A stretch of DNA of 64,000 bases from Roseiarcus sp963709655 (lineage in GTDB: Bacteria; Pseudomonadota; Alphaproteobacteria; Rhizobiales; Beijerinckiaceae). The DNA is taken from positions 34,541 to 98,540 of the forward strand of contig CAVPXF010000007.1 of assembly GCA_963709655.1 (NCBI GenBank), written 5' to 3'. A program made the translations under genes and the position numbers. The notes below the pieces were generated by a model, which made no database searches, was not told the origin of the DNA, and was given only the letters and a program-made list of their open reading frames with translations. Shown here piece after piece: positions 17,529-27,878 of this stretch (its first letter is position 1; every line of letters starts with the position of its first letter).

Positions 17529-18134
17529 TCATCGGGAGCGGTCGGGTTCGGGCGCTTGCAACGATGCGCCTCGTTCAAGCGCCGCATGTATAGCATCGCT
17601 CATCGGCAAATACTCAGCTTCGTGGGCGTAACGCGAAGCTTTTATCCATGCGTCGGCGTCGATATGGCGCAAATCGAGCGGGTGTCCGGCGACAAGGGAC
17701 AACTGCTTGAGGTAAAAAAGCTGCGTGCGGCCGTTGCCTTCGCGGAAAGGGTGAACATAGTTCACATCGCCCATGATCTGGCCTGCCTCGCGAGCAAAGC
17801 CTTCAAGCGACGATCCCTCGAAAAAGTTGGCTTTGACGATGCGGCGGTGAACATCGGCCATGCCGTTCTGGATATATTGGCGGAAAATAAATTGCTGCCT
17901 GCCTTTGGAAATTTCGACGGTGCGAAGCTCGCCAGCCCAATCGTACACGTCCTGAAAAAGATGGCGGTGAATCGCCCGAAGATGCGCGAGGTCGAAATCG
18001 CCAGCCGGAACACCCTCGACCGCGCGCGCGGCGACCATGCGGCGCTCGAAGGCGTCCAGTTCGTCCGCGTTCGTGATGTTCAGCTTGTTGCGAAGCGTGC
18101 TCGTGTCCGGATAGACGTAAGGATCATCCGTCAT
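17529..18134 (-). CDS. Fic/DOC-family protein (predicted AMP transferase toxin)
   Basis: A 201-residue Fic domain protein with the intact catalytic motif HPFREGNGR at residues 128-136, preceded by the flap region around KGRQQFIFRQYIQN. Fic enzymes transfer AMP from ATP to target proteins, and small ones of this type often act as toxins on DNA gyrase or other targets. It overlaps the upstream small gene (18131-18349) by ATGA, the usual antitoxin-toxin order, and belongs to the island bounded by the 151-bp repeats. The core family is clear; the target is unknown. Confidence 0.92.
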   Translation of the reverse strand: MTDDPYVYPDTSTLRNKLNITNADELDAFERRMVAARAVEGVPAGDFDLAHLRAIHRHLFQDVYDWAGELRTVEISKGRQQFIFRQYIQNGMADVHRRIVKANFFEGSSLEGFAREAGQIMGDVNYVHPFREGNGRTQLFYLKQLSLVAGHPLDLRHIDADAWIKASRYAHEAEYLPMSDAIHAALERGASLQAPEPDRSR

Positions 18135-18349
18135 TCGGCCGCTTCAGGCGACAAAGGCCGCGTGAATTGCGCAACGATGTGGGCGCGGCGGCGCTCATGA
18201 CTCCAGCCTTCGCGCTCGAACATTTCGAACATAGCGCTTTCGGCAGGCGTCAAAGGGTTGCCCTCGATCGCTTGCAAATGCTGCGCTTCAAGACGGCTCT
18301 GCGTCTCGCCAGCCGTGGCCTTGAACTTCGTCGGGGTAGCGATTTTCAT
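18131..18349 (-). CDS. Small Fic partner protein (antitoxin candidate)
   Basis: A 72-residue acidic-helical protein encoded immediately upstream of, and overlapping, the Fic gene. It contains LQAIEGNPLTPAESAMFEMF. The E-G pair followed by a helix is reminiscent of the inhibitory helix of VbhA-type antitoxins ([S/T]xxxE[G/N]), but the Ser/Thr position is Leu here, so the match is incomplete. By position it should block the Fic active site. The role is inferred from gene order. Confidence 0.7.
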   Translation of the reverse strand: MKIATPTKFKATAGETQSRLEAQHLQAIEGNPLTPAESAMFEMFEREGWSHERRRAHIVAQFTRPLSPEAAE

Positions 18350-18590
18350 CTTTTAATTATAGACCAGTTTCACGTCAAAAAACAATAGCTTGTGGATCGC
18401 GAACGGCGCTTCTTTAGCCGCCGACTTTTTCACCAAAATTGTTGATATTTGAACGGCGCGATGGCCGCTTTGGGCGGAGAATGCGCATCGAGGCAAAGCC
18501 CGCTTGCCTGCCCACTTCCGCCGTTCACGGTCGCGATCTGCGGCAGCCCTTTCACGTCGACTCCGGACGCCGGCGCCGAGTTCCCGCCCG

Positions 18591-19813
18591 CTACGCCCCC
18601 TCCAAAAAGAACCGCAGCATCTCCCGCGACGCGTCGGGGCCGTGGGCGTCGGTGAACGAGCCTTCCGGGCTGCCGCCGGACCACGCGTGGCCGAGGCCGT
18701 CGATCGCCCAGGCTTCGGCATGGGGAACGCCGCGGGCGTCGGTGACGATGGTGCGGGTGAAGGCGCGGCCGCCGGCGACGCCGTCCAGCAACGAGCTCCT
18801 GAGCGGGCCCGGACAGGCCCGCGCGGACGTCGGCGAGGATCGCCTCGGAGTTCGATGGGTGGACCGTCGAGTCGCTTCGCCCGTGAAAGACGATGGTGCG
18901 GACGCTGCCCTTAGGCCGCCGCTTGCCCGCCGTCGGCTTCGCGCCGCCGTGCATCGCGGCGAAGGCCGAGGGCAGGTCGGCTGCGGCGCCGTGCGGCAGC
19001 CCCGAGTGGACGCCCACGGCCGCGTAAAGCTCGGGATAGGTCGCCCCGAGAGTGGCGGCCATGGCGCCGCCGGCCGAGAGGCCCGCCACATAGACGTGCG
19101 CCGGGTCGACAGCAAACTCCGCCATGACGGCGCGGGTGAGCCCCGCGATGATCGCCGGTTCGCCTTGGTCGCGGCGCTGGTTGGCGAGATCGAACCAGTT
19201 CCAGCAGGCGGAAGGGTTGGCGCTCGACGGCTGGGCCGGATAGGCGACGATGAAGCCGCGCTCCTCGGCGAGCCGGTTCATGCCCGTGCCGACCGCGAAG
19301 TCGTCGGGCCCCTGGGTGCAGCCGTGCAGCATGACGATCAGCGGGACCGTGCGGCCCTTGGCGCTGCTCGGGACATAGAGCTTATAGTCCCTCGCGCCGG
19401 CGGCGCAGGCGAAGTGTCGAGTCGAGCCAGACTGCGCCCTCCGGCGCGGCGACGGGCGGCGTTGGCCGCAGCTCTCGCGCCGGGGCGGGCCCACGACGAA
19501 GGCCTGCGAGCTCGACCTTGCGCAGCACTCGCAAAACCTCGCCGAGCGGACGCCGCGCGCGCCCGGAAGGCCGGCGCGGCGCGTTGGCCGCGCTGGCGTT
19601 CGCTGCTTGGACAGACTGCGGCGGCGCATCCGCCGTCCCGGAGACCTTCGGCGGGGGCGAAAGCGCTTGCGCATTCGCGCGCGGATGATCCGCCGCAGGC
19701 GCGGGTTCAAATCCGGCGAGGGCGCGCTGGATGACCTTGGTGGCCTCCATCAGATTTTGCTCGCGCGTGAGCTGCAAGGCCTGGCGCATGGCGGCGCCGA
19801 AGTCGGTTTTCAT
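18591..19813 (-). pseudogene. PHB depolymerase/esterase (LpqC-like), two frameshifts
   Basis: Remains of an extracellular-type poly(3-hydroxybutyrate) depolymerase family esterase. The ATG at 19813 begins MKTDFGAAMRQALQLTREQN, the usual start in this family. The reading frame shifts near 19420, just before the segment containing YKLYVPS and VPLIVMLHGCTQGPDDFA. The nucleophile region VAGLSAGGAMAA is then intact. A second shift near 18790 leads to the catalytic His region WAIDGLGHAWSGGSPEGSF and the TAG at 18591. All parts of a complete protein are present in order, so either the gene was inactivated recently or the sequence has errors. Its last 151 bases are duplicated at 16068. Confidence 0.85.
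18600..18750. repeat. Right copy of the 151-bp direct repeat
   Basis: This is the 3' coding end of the PHB-depolymerase-like gene. It is matched without gaps by 16068-16218. The stretch 18350-18590 between it and the antitoxin candidate has no recognisable gene. Confidence 0.75.
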
Positions 19814-19847
19814 GGGTGGATCCTTGTTGATGAAAAGCCAGCGGCGA

Positions 19848-20267
19848 TCAGCGGATGCGATCGGCGAGCGCCGCCTTGAGCTCTTTGCTGGCGTGGAGGG
19901 CGCCGAGCACCGTGATGGTCTCGATCGTGGCGCGGGCGAGTTCCGGCGTGACGTCGTCGTCGATGGTGGCGAGCCCAAGCACCTGGATCTTCAGCCGGCC
20001 GCCCTCGGCCTTCACCGCCTCGAGCTCCTGCCGGCCAAAACTTCTGAGGCCGAGCTCGAGGGTGTGCCGCACGATCGACTGCCTGACGGCGTCGGTATGC
20101 GAGGCGAGCTGGTTGCGGATCGCCGTGCGGATGAAGTCGGTGCGATTGGAATAGAATCCCTCGCGCACCAGGAGATCGATATGGCCAAGATCGACGAATC
20201 CGAGATTGATCGTGATCTTCTCGCTGTCGGCCTGCCGCTCTCTGAGCTTATGAATCTCACCGGCCAT
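19848..20267 (-). CDS. CopG-like (ribbon-helix-helix) transcriptional regulator
   Basis: A 139-residue protein with an N-terminal ribbon-helix-helix: the strand EKITINLGFVDLGHIDLLV followed by helices with FYSNRTDFIRTAIRNQLASH. The C-terminal part (SFGRQELEAVKAEGGRLKIQ and the following helix) is typical of the CopG-type proteins that occur next to PHB-depolymerase genes in rhizobia and relatives. It is 34 bases upstream of the broken depolymerase gene on the same strand, so the pair was probably an operon controlled by this protein. The gene itself appears intact. Confidence 0.8.
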   Translation of the reverse strand: MAGEIHKLRERQADSEKITINLGFVDLGHIDLLVREGFYSNRTDFIRTAIRNQLASHTDAVRQSIVRHTLELGLRSFGRQELEAVKAEGGRLKIQVLGLATIDDDVTPELARATIETITVLGALHASKELKAALADRIR

Positions 20268-20795
20268 TGTCCATCCGTTCCATCCGTATGGATGGTATGT
20301 GGATGGCGTGGACAGAATTGCAAGGGCTCAGCCGGGTTTCGGGCAGCTAGAATCAGAGGGTATGCCGCAACCCGTTCGCCGGACGCGCCAAATGCTGGCG
20401 CTGATGAATCCGCTGCTCGACGCGAGGTCGTCTTCTGGACGACGGTCGACAAGGCGCCACCCCCGGATCTTCGCCCGGAGCAGGCTTTTCCACTGGCTTA
20501 TGATGTGAATACCGGCCACGCCTTACAACCTGATCGCGCCCGGTCTCGCGCCCTCGGTTCGCCCGCCTGTTCTTTGCCTGTTCCGACCTGATAACCGCCT
20601 GTTAGGCGCCTGTTCCTGACCTGTTAAGTCCCCTGTTCCGCGCCTGCTCCAGCCCGCAACGAGTTCGGTTGTAAGGCAAATAACATTATGATATTACATG
20701 GCTTTTTAGATCGGCACGCCGACCGCGGGGCAAGAAACGCCCTGCTAGCAGGCAATTCAGAAGGCCACCCGCACCCGATCGGCAACCTTCGCCGA
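20268..20795. other. Intergenic region with CCTGTT-rich stretch
   Basis: No gene can be supported in these 528 bases. Between about 20568 and 20645 the hexamer CCTGTT or close variants recurs about seven times at irregular intervals of 11-17 bases. The remainder is featureless. Confidence 0.5.
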
Positions 20796-21295
20796 TCATG
20801 TCCTCGTCATCGCCACGCCTGCGCCGGCTTCCGCCGGCTGCGGCAGGGTCGCGTGCAGTTTCTGCAGGGCGTCGAGCGCAGCCTTGGTTTCGTGGGTCCA
20901 CGGCGCGGCGCGGGCGCTGTCCTCGGTCAGCGCCACCGACAGAAGGAGCTGCTCGGAGGCCGCAAGCCGCTCGCCGCCGCCGTCGAACAGTTCAAGCCAG
21001 ACCCGCATGCGCTTGTCGTCGTGCTCGATGAGCTGGCACACGACCGCGAGCGCCTCGCCCTCGCGCGCTTCGCGAAAATAGTGGAGCATCATCTGGAGGG
21101 TGAAGAGACTCTGGCCGCTGCGCTTGCGGGCCGCCGCGTCGAGCCCGATCCGGTCCATCAGCGCGTCGACCGAGCGGCTGAACACTAGCGCGTAAGCCGC
21201 GTCGTTCATGTGGCCGTTGTAGTCGATCCAGTCGCCGGCGACGGCGGTCGCATAAAGACCTCCAGCGGTGCGTGCGTCTTGGCGTGCGCGATCAT
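20796..21295 (-). pseudogene. Hotdog-fold acyl-CoA thioesterase, N-terminal frameshift
   Basis: A 4HBT-type thioesterase that would hydrolyse an acyl-CoA. The body is continuous from YATAVAGDWIDYNGHMNDAA (the family's conserved DWIDYNGH segment) through LFTLQMMLHYFREAREGE to the TGA at 20796. The natural start appears to be ATG 21295, preceded by GGGGAGA and reading MIAHAKTHAPLEVF, but this is in a different frame. A one- or two-base change near 21258 (GTCTTTATG) is needed to join it to YATAV. No alternative start codon in the body frame precedes the conserved part. It may therefore be a pseudogene or a sequence error. Confidence 0.7.
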
Positions 21296-21381
21296 GCGTC
21301 TCTCCCCAAAGACTCCCACCGGGGCGCTTTGCGCCCCAATCCGCCGCGGAGAATGAGTCGCATCCGCATGATTTCGCCGAT

Positions 21382-21722
21382 GTGCGCAAGACGGCGGAGC
21401 CCGCCGACGTCAAGTTCGTCGTCACGCCGCTGATGGTCCTGGCGGCCTCCCTCGCCGCGCGCCGCCGGGCGACGCGTTCGGCGGCTGGCTGGTTGGCCTG
21501 CCGCTGACGTCGGGACCCGTCGCTCTGTTTCTCGCCGTCGAGCAGGGCGCGTCGTTCGCTTCGCCGGCCGCGAGCGGCTCGCTCGCTGGCGTCGCTGCTC
21601 AGGCGGCGTTTTGCGCGGTCTGGCCGCCGCCCGAGACCTGGCGAGAGGCGGCCTCGCGCCCGCCCAGGGGCGCGAAACGCGGCCCTCAAAGCGCGAGGCG
21701 GTCCCTGGCAAAACTTGGCTAG
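21382..21722 (+). pseudogene. Small membrane protein remnant, frameshifted
   Basis: From GTG 21382 the frame reads RKTAEPADVKFVVTPLMVLA and then ASLAARR, a hydrophobic segment. After about 21465 the next frame continues as GDAFGGWLVGLPLTSGPVAL then FLAVEQG, ASFASPAASGSLAGVAAQAA, and stops at TAG 21720. Joined, this matches the start of a small multi-pass inner-membrane protein common in proteobacteria. The C-terminal part (WPPPETWREAASRP) no longer looks membrane-like. A single-base frameshift plus a lost 3' end best explains it. Function of the family is not known to me. Confidence 0.55.
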
Positions 21723-21775
21723 TCCTCGTCGCCTTGTCCTCGTCCGACAGTCATGACGATGGTCGGCAGGACCCA

Positions 21776-22315
21776 TCATCGAGCCCAGTGGTCGCCCCGA
21801 CGTCCCATCATCATCATCTCGCGGGACAGGAAGCCGAACCTCCGCTTCTGCTGGTCGTCCAGGCTGGCGTAGAGCGGTTTGGCGGCGTCGGCGATCCCTT
21901 TCAGCGCCGTGCCGGCGGTCGTGAGCCGGGTCGCGATCCGGTCGAGCCGGTCGATCGGCGACATGGACGGACCCTCCTTGCCGGCGCCGTCCTCGTCTTC
22001 GCCCATCTTCTCGGCGCGCTCCATCATGCCCTGCATGCGCGTCATGTGCATCTGGGCGAAATCGCGCACCGCCGCTTCGAACGGCCCCCATAGCTTCTCC
22101 TGATCGGGGGTCAGCTGGAGACCGGCCTTGAGCCCCGCGAGCCGCGCGTCGAGCATCGCTTCGCGATCATCCATCCACCGCTGCATCCATTTCGGGGCGT
22201 CCGGCGCATGGGTCGCGGCCATGCCGCCGGTGGATTGTGCCTGGGCGCCGGCGGCCACAGTCAAACAGGCCGCCGCGACAAGCATGACAAGCGAACCGCG
22301 AACAGAGGGCGTCAT
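21776..22315 (-). CDS. Spy/CpxP-like LTXXQ-motif periplasmic protein
   Basis: A 179-residue secreted helical protein. A signal peptide is present (GSLVMLVAAACLTVAAGAQA, cleavage after AQA). The mature part contains the motif LTPDQEKLWGPFEAAVRDFA and a later LDDQQKRRFGFLS, the two LTXXQ-like repeats of the Spy/CpxP family, with methionine-rich stretches (HMTRMQGMMERAEKM; EMMMMG) that could bind metal. Family members are periplasmic chaperones or metal and envelope-stress proteins. It stands alone, facing away from the sRNA candidate and aldolase gene upstream. Confidence 0.85.
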   Translation of the reverse strand: MTPSVRGSLVMLVAAACLTVAAGAQAQSTGGMAATHAPDAPKWMQRWMDDREAMLDARLAGLKAGLQLTPDQEKLWGPFEAAVRDFAQMHMTRMQGMMERAEKMGEDEDGAGKEGPSMSPIDRLDRIATRLTTAGTALKGIADAAKPLYASLDDQQKRRFGFLSREMMMMGRRGDHWAR

Positions 22316-22440
22316 GATCGTTTCTCCAAGCGTGTTCCGCCAGGGCGGGGCCCGGGCGCACGGGCGCGACTAGAAACCTGCAGAATGGAGAGTTGATGAC
22401 GGCCGGCCATTTTGGCGCCGGTAAAACCTTCTTGGGCCGC

Positions 22441-22547
22441 AAAAAAGAAAGACGCGGCCGAGGGGAGCGGCCGCGTCTTCCGGGGCCGGAGCCAGGGGTG
22501 GGGCTCCGGAGGACCGAAGCTTGGGGAGGAGCTTCGGACCATTTGCA
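22441..22547 (-). ncRNA. Candidate trans-acting sRNA with three anti-Shine-Dalgarno hairpin loops
   Basis: On the minus strand three consecutive perfect hairpins occur. Hairpin 1 (22538-22515): stem CCGAAGCT/AGCTTCGG, loop CCTCCCCA. Hairpin 2 (22512-22489): stem CCGGAGCC/GGCTCCGG, loop CCACCCCT. Hairpin 3 (22479-22449): 12-bp stem AAGACGCGGCCG/CGGCCGCGTCTT, loop CTCCCCT, followed by TCTTTTTT, a textbook Rho-independent terminator. A promoter-like TTGAAT-N17-TAGTTT lies just upstream. The architecture (several loops exposing C-rich sequence complementary to ribosome-binding sites, then a terminator) is that of alphaproteobacterial sRNAs such as the alpha-r14/NfeR1 and CcsR types. Predicted length is about 107 nt. 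Expression is not demonstrated. Confidence 0.7.
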
Positions 22548-22554
22548 CGGCCGG

Positions 22555-22583
22555 AAACTACGCCGCGCGGGGATGAAATTCAA
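22555..22583 (-). promoter_or_regulatory. Promoter candidate of the sRNA
   Basis: On the minus strand TTGAAT (22583-22578), a 17-base spacer and TAGTTT (22560-22555) place a start at about 22547, eight or nine bases before the first hairpin. Confidence 0.5.
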
Positions 22584-22638
22584 ATGAACTCGCCGTAATG
22601 ATCCTGTCCGAGGTCCTTTGTCGGAGACGGGAGCGCGC

Positions 22639-23454
22639 ATGACTGACGCGGTGATCGGAAGGCTGTCGAAAACCCTGTCGGCGGACGCGCCGACGTTCAC
22701 CGCCTGGGTCGGCATGAATGAAGCGGCAGTGGCGGAGGCGCTGGCGCGGGAAGGGTTCGACGCCGTCATCCTCGACATGCAGCACGGGGCGCTCGACTTC
22801 GCCGGCGCCGCGCGGGCGATTGTTGCGGTGGCGCTCGCCGGCCTTCCCGCGATCGTTCGAACGCCGGTCGACGATTTCGCCACCGCAAGCCGGGTCATCG
22901 ACGCCGGCGCCGCCGGCGTCATCGCGCCGATGATCAACAGCCGCGCCGACGCCGAACGGTTCGCCTCGTTCGCCAAATTCCCGCCGATCGGGGAGCGGTC
23001 TTGGGGCCCCGGCGCGGCGCTGTCGCTCACGGGCCTCGAAACGCAAGCCTATCTCGCCTTCGCCAATGGGCTCGTCCAGGCGATCGCCATGATCGAGACG
23101 CGCGAGGCGCTTGCGGCGCTCGACGACATTCTCGGCGTTAACGGGATCGACGGGGTGTTCGTCGGCCCGGCCGACCTGTCGATTGCGCTGAGCAACGGCG
23201 CCAGGTGGGATCCGCGCGGCGCGCCGGTCCTCGAGGCGGCGGCCCAAGTCGTCGCCCGCGCCCGGGCCCATGGCAAATACGCCGGCATGTTTTGCTACGA
23301 CGGCGCCGACGCCAGCGCGATGGCCGCCCTTGGCTTCAAACTGTGCTCGGTCGGATCGGATGGCGCCTTCTTGCGCGCCGCCGCCAGGGCCGAGATTGCG
23401 GCAGCGCGCAGCCAGCCCGCGCCCGGCCCTGGTAAGGACGCAAAAACGTACTAA
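22639..23454 (+). CDS. HpcH/HpaI-family aldolase
   Basis: A 271-residue class II pyruvate-type aldolase of the HpcH/HpaI family, cleaving 2-keto-3-deoxy acid substrates to pyruvate and an aldehyde. Visible are the metal-binding region AIAMIETREALAALDDI near residue 150 (Glu) with GVFVGPADLSIAL following (Asp) and GFDAVILDMQHGALDF near residue 40 (catalytic His region). ATG 22639 follows a GGAGACGGGAG ribosome-binding site; a TTG seven codons upstream is less likely. It is monocistronic; the physiological substrate cannot be read from the neighbours. Confidence 0.9.
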   Translation: MTDAVIGRLSKTLSADAPTFTAWVGMNEAAVAEALAREGFDAVILDMQHGALDFAGAARAIVAVALAGLPAIVRTPVDDFATASRVIDAGAAGVIAPMINSRADAERFASFAKFPPIGERSWGPGAALSLTGLETQAYLAFANGLVQAIAMIETREALAALDDILGVNGIDGVFVGPADLSIALSNGARWDPRGAPVLEAAAQVVARARAHGKYAGMFCYDGADASAMAALGFKLCSVGSDGAFLRAAARAEIAAARSQPAPGPGKDAKTY

Positions 23455-23544
23455 ATATCAGGATCTTGACGAAAGCGGCAGCGGCCCCCGCGACGGGGGC
23501 GAAAGGACGCTTTTGGCGTGCAACGGCGGGTGTGAACCGCTAGA

Positions 23545-26067
<2,523 letters not shown>

Positions 26068-26229
26068 GGGCTGTGGGGCCTGCCATTTCCAACTCGGTTT
26101 CGAGTGTTTTCAAGGAGATGCGGCGCCATTTTCGATTCTCTGAGCGCCTACCGAGCCGCCATAACCTGAACCTCATCCTGATCCCCGGGTCCGGCCCTGC
26201 GGCATTCACACAAGTCGATCTCGTCGGGC

Positions 26230-26410
26230 GCCTCCTTCTCCACGACGGTGGGGAAGGTGGCCCGGAGGGCCGGATGGGGTGCGGAAAGCAGGTATGATCC
26301 GGCGAAGGTTCGCGACGACAGCCGCGCAATCCGACTTGGTTAGAGGCGGTGGGCCGCACCCCATCCGGCGCTTCGCGCCACCTTCCCCAGCAAAGCTGGA
26401 GAAGGGGGTC
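26230..26410. repeat. Inverted pair of REP-like elements
   Basis: CACGACGGTGGGGAAGGTGG continuing into a GGATGGGGTGCGG box (to about 26283) is opposed by GCACCCCATCCGGCGCTTCG with CACCTTCCCCAGC (26354-26391) in reverse. Such CCCCATCC...CACCTTCCCC palindromes are frequent intergenic elements in Hyphomicrobiales. The 1.8 kb between gyrB and the next gene is otherwise made of repeats and contains no supported gene. Confidence 0.6.
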
Positions 26411-26637
26411 CGCGCTGCGATTCGAGATGTGTGAATGCAATAGGGTCAGGCCCGGATGTTGAAAGATGATCAGTGGGTGGGGACGCTCAGTGCGCGCTGA
26501 AGCGTCCTTCGACATCCCAGGGCTTGACCCGAGGTCACGACGAGGCAGCCGGCCCGGGCGCTGAATCAATGTTTTCAAGGTCTTACGGCAGATATTCCGG
26601 GCGACCGCAACGCCCAAGCCGGGCGGCGATAACACGA

Positions 26638-26725
26638 CCTCATCCTGAGCCTGTCGAAGGATGATCCAGTGGGCGGGGCCGTTCGTGCGCGCTGGAGCGT
26701 CCTTGGACAGGCTCAGGACGAGGAG
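26638..26725. repeat. Inverted repeat built on CCTGAGCCTGTCGAAGGAT
   Basis: CTCATCCTGAGCCTGTCGAA (26640) is followed about 50 bases later by the imperfect reverse complement GTCCTTGGACAGGCTCAGGA. This is a widespread alphaproteobacterial intergenic palindrome. Confidence 0.65.
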
Positions 26726-26744
26726 AGAAGGGACCGGCTTGGGA

Positions 26745-27220
26745 GAGATTTTCCGGGCGATCGCCGCGCCCAGGCGGCCCGCGACCGGCTTGTCGGGCCT
26801 CGTTCCGAGCGTCGCCGGAGACGACGTGTCCGGCGAGCCTGCCCGGACCGCCCTGATAGCCCCGACCGCCGGTCGAAGGCGTGGCGATCCCGGGCGCGGA
26901 ATCAATGTTTTCAAGGGATTGCAAGAGATTTTCCGGGCGACCGCAACGGCCGGGCGGCTCGCGACTGTCTCTTCGGGCCTCGTTCCGAGCGTCGCCGGAG
27001 ACGACGTGACCGGCGAGCCTGCCCGGACCGCCCCGATCGCCCCGATCGCCGGTCGGGGAGGCCGCAATCCCGGGCGCGGAATCAATGTTTTCAATGGCTT
27101 GCGAGAGATTTTCCGGGCGATCGCCGCGCCCAGGCGGCCCGCGACCGGCTTGTCGGGCCGCGTTCTGAGCGTCACAACAGACGAGGCGTCCGTCGAGCCT
27201 GCCCCGACCGCGTCGAGTTG
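26745..27220. repeat. 180-bp tandem repeat, about 2.6 copies
   Basis: The 16-mer GAGATTTTCCGGGCGA recurs at 26745, 26925 and 27105, exactly 180 bases apart, and the sequence between is mostly conserved (for example CGGGCGCGGAATCAATGTTT just before the second and third copies). A degenerate earlier unit is seen at about 26556-26635. Because the period is a multiple of three, long frames stay open through it on both strands, but none has a ribosome-binding site or family resemblance, so it is not called as coding. Confidence 0.8.
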
Positions 27221-27878
27221 ACGCGAACACAATCTCGCGCAACGCCGTCTGGCGGTGCGACGCGCGCCGGTCGCCCGGCGCCCGATCCTTTGGACGCCGG
27301 GGGCGTGGAGGGGCGCCGCCATGGCCCTGCTTTTCGCTCTTGTCCTCACGAAAAGCAGTATAGCCGGATTCCGTTCCGCCGAAAACATTTTGCTCACGGG
27401 ATTCGTCTAGGGTTCTGAGAAAGGCCAGCCAATTGGCGAATCCGCGATCTCGCCCGACGACGCCGGGCCGGCGCCACCGGCCGCCCCCCCAAAGCGCGGT
27501 CCTCGGCCATCACGGGCGGACGCATCCGCCGCGACGTCTCGAGGACCCGATCCGCCGCGACGTCCGAGAGCACAATGGCGCTTCCCGGCCTTTCGTCTGG
27601 ATCAAACCGCGCCTATCCGGTTAACACAGGCATCCGCACTATATTGACGTAGCGGAGACCCAGGTCGAGACCGCCTGATCAAACGCTTTCGATCCTCTGT
27701 GCCGTTTAAAATCGGCCCTGTGAACGGGCGGGAAGCGTGAAAAAGCGGTCTTCGGCCGTCGATTGCGCCGGAAGCCGCCGTCCGAGAACAAACGGGAACG
27801 CGTCCGTTCGACCCCAAGCGGCCCTCCGGCCAACACCGCCTTGCAGCTGGATCCTCACGTGGCGCCGATCGGCATACT

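Larger units (their letters stand above)
16068..18750. mobile_element. Recombinase/toxin-antitoxin island bounded by a 151-bp direct repeat
   Basis: A nearly identical 151-bp sequence occurs at 16068-16218 and 18600-18750, in the same orientation and without gaps. It is the 3' end of the PHB-depolymerase-like gene read on the minus strand. Between the copies lie a truncated HEPN gene, a serine recombinase-nucleotidyltransferase fusion, a Fic gene and its small partner. The arrangement is that expected if an element inserted at, or recombined with, the end of that gene. No terminal inverted repeats were found, so the exact mechanism is open. Confidence 0.6.

Noticed and set aside
22449..22538. 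Hairpins upstream of the aldolase gene as a riboswitch on the plus strand
   Set aside because: The T-run that makes the last hairpin a terminator is on the minus strand, as are the C-rich loops and the promoter, so a leftward sRNA explains the structure better.
26745..27220. Possible CRISPR array
   Set aside because: Units are 180 bases long and conserved throughout; there are no short repeats with unique spacers and no cas genes in the window.
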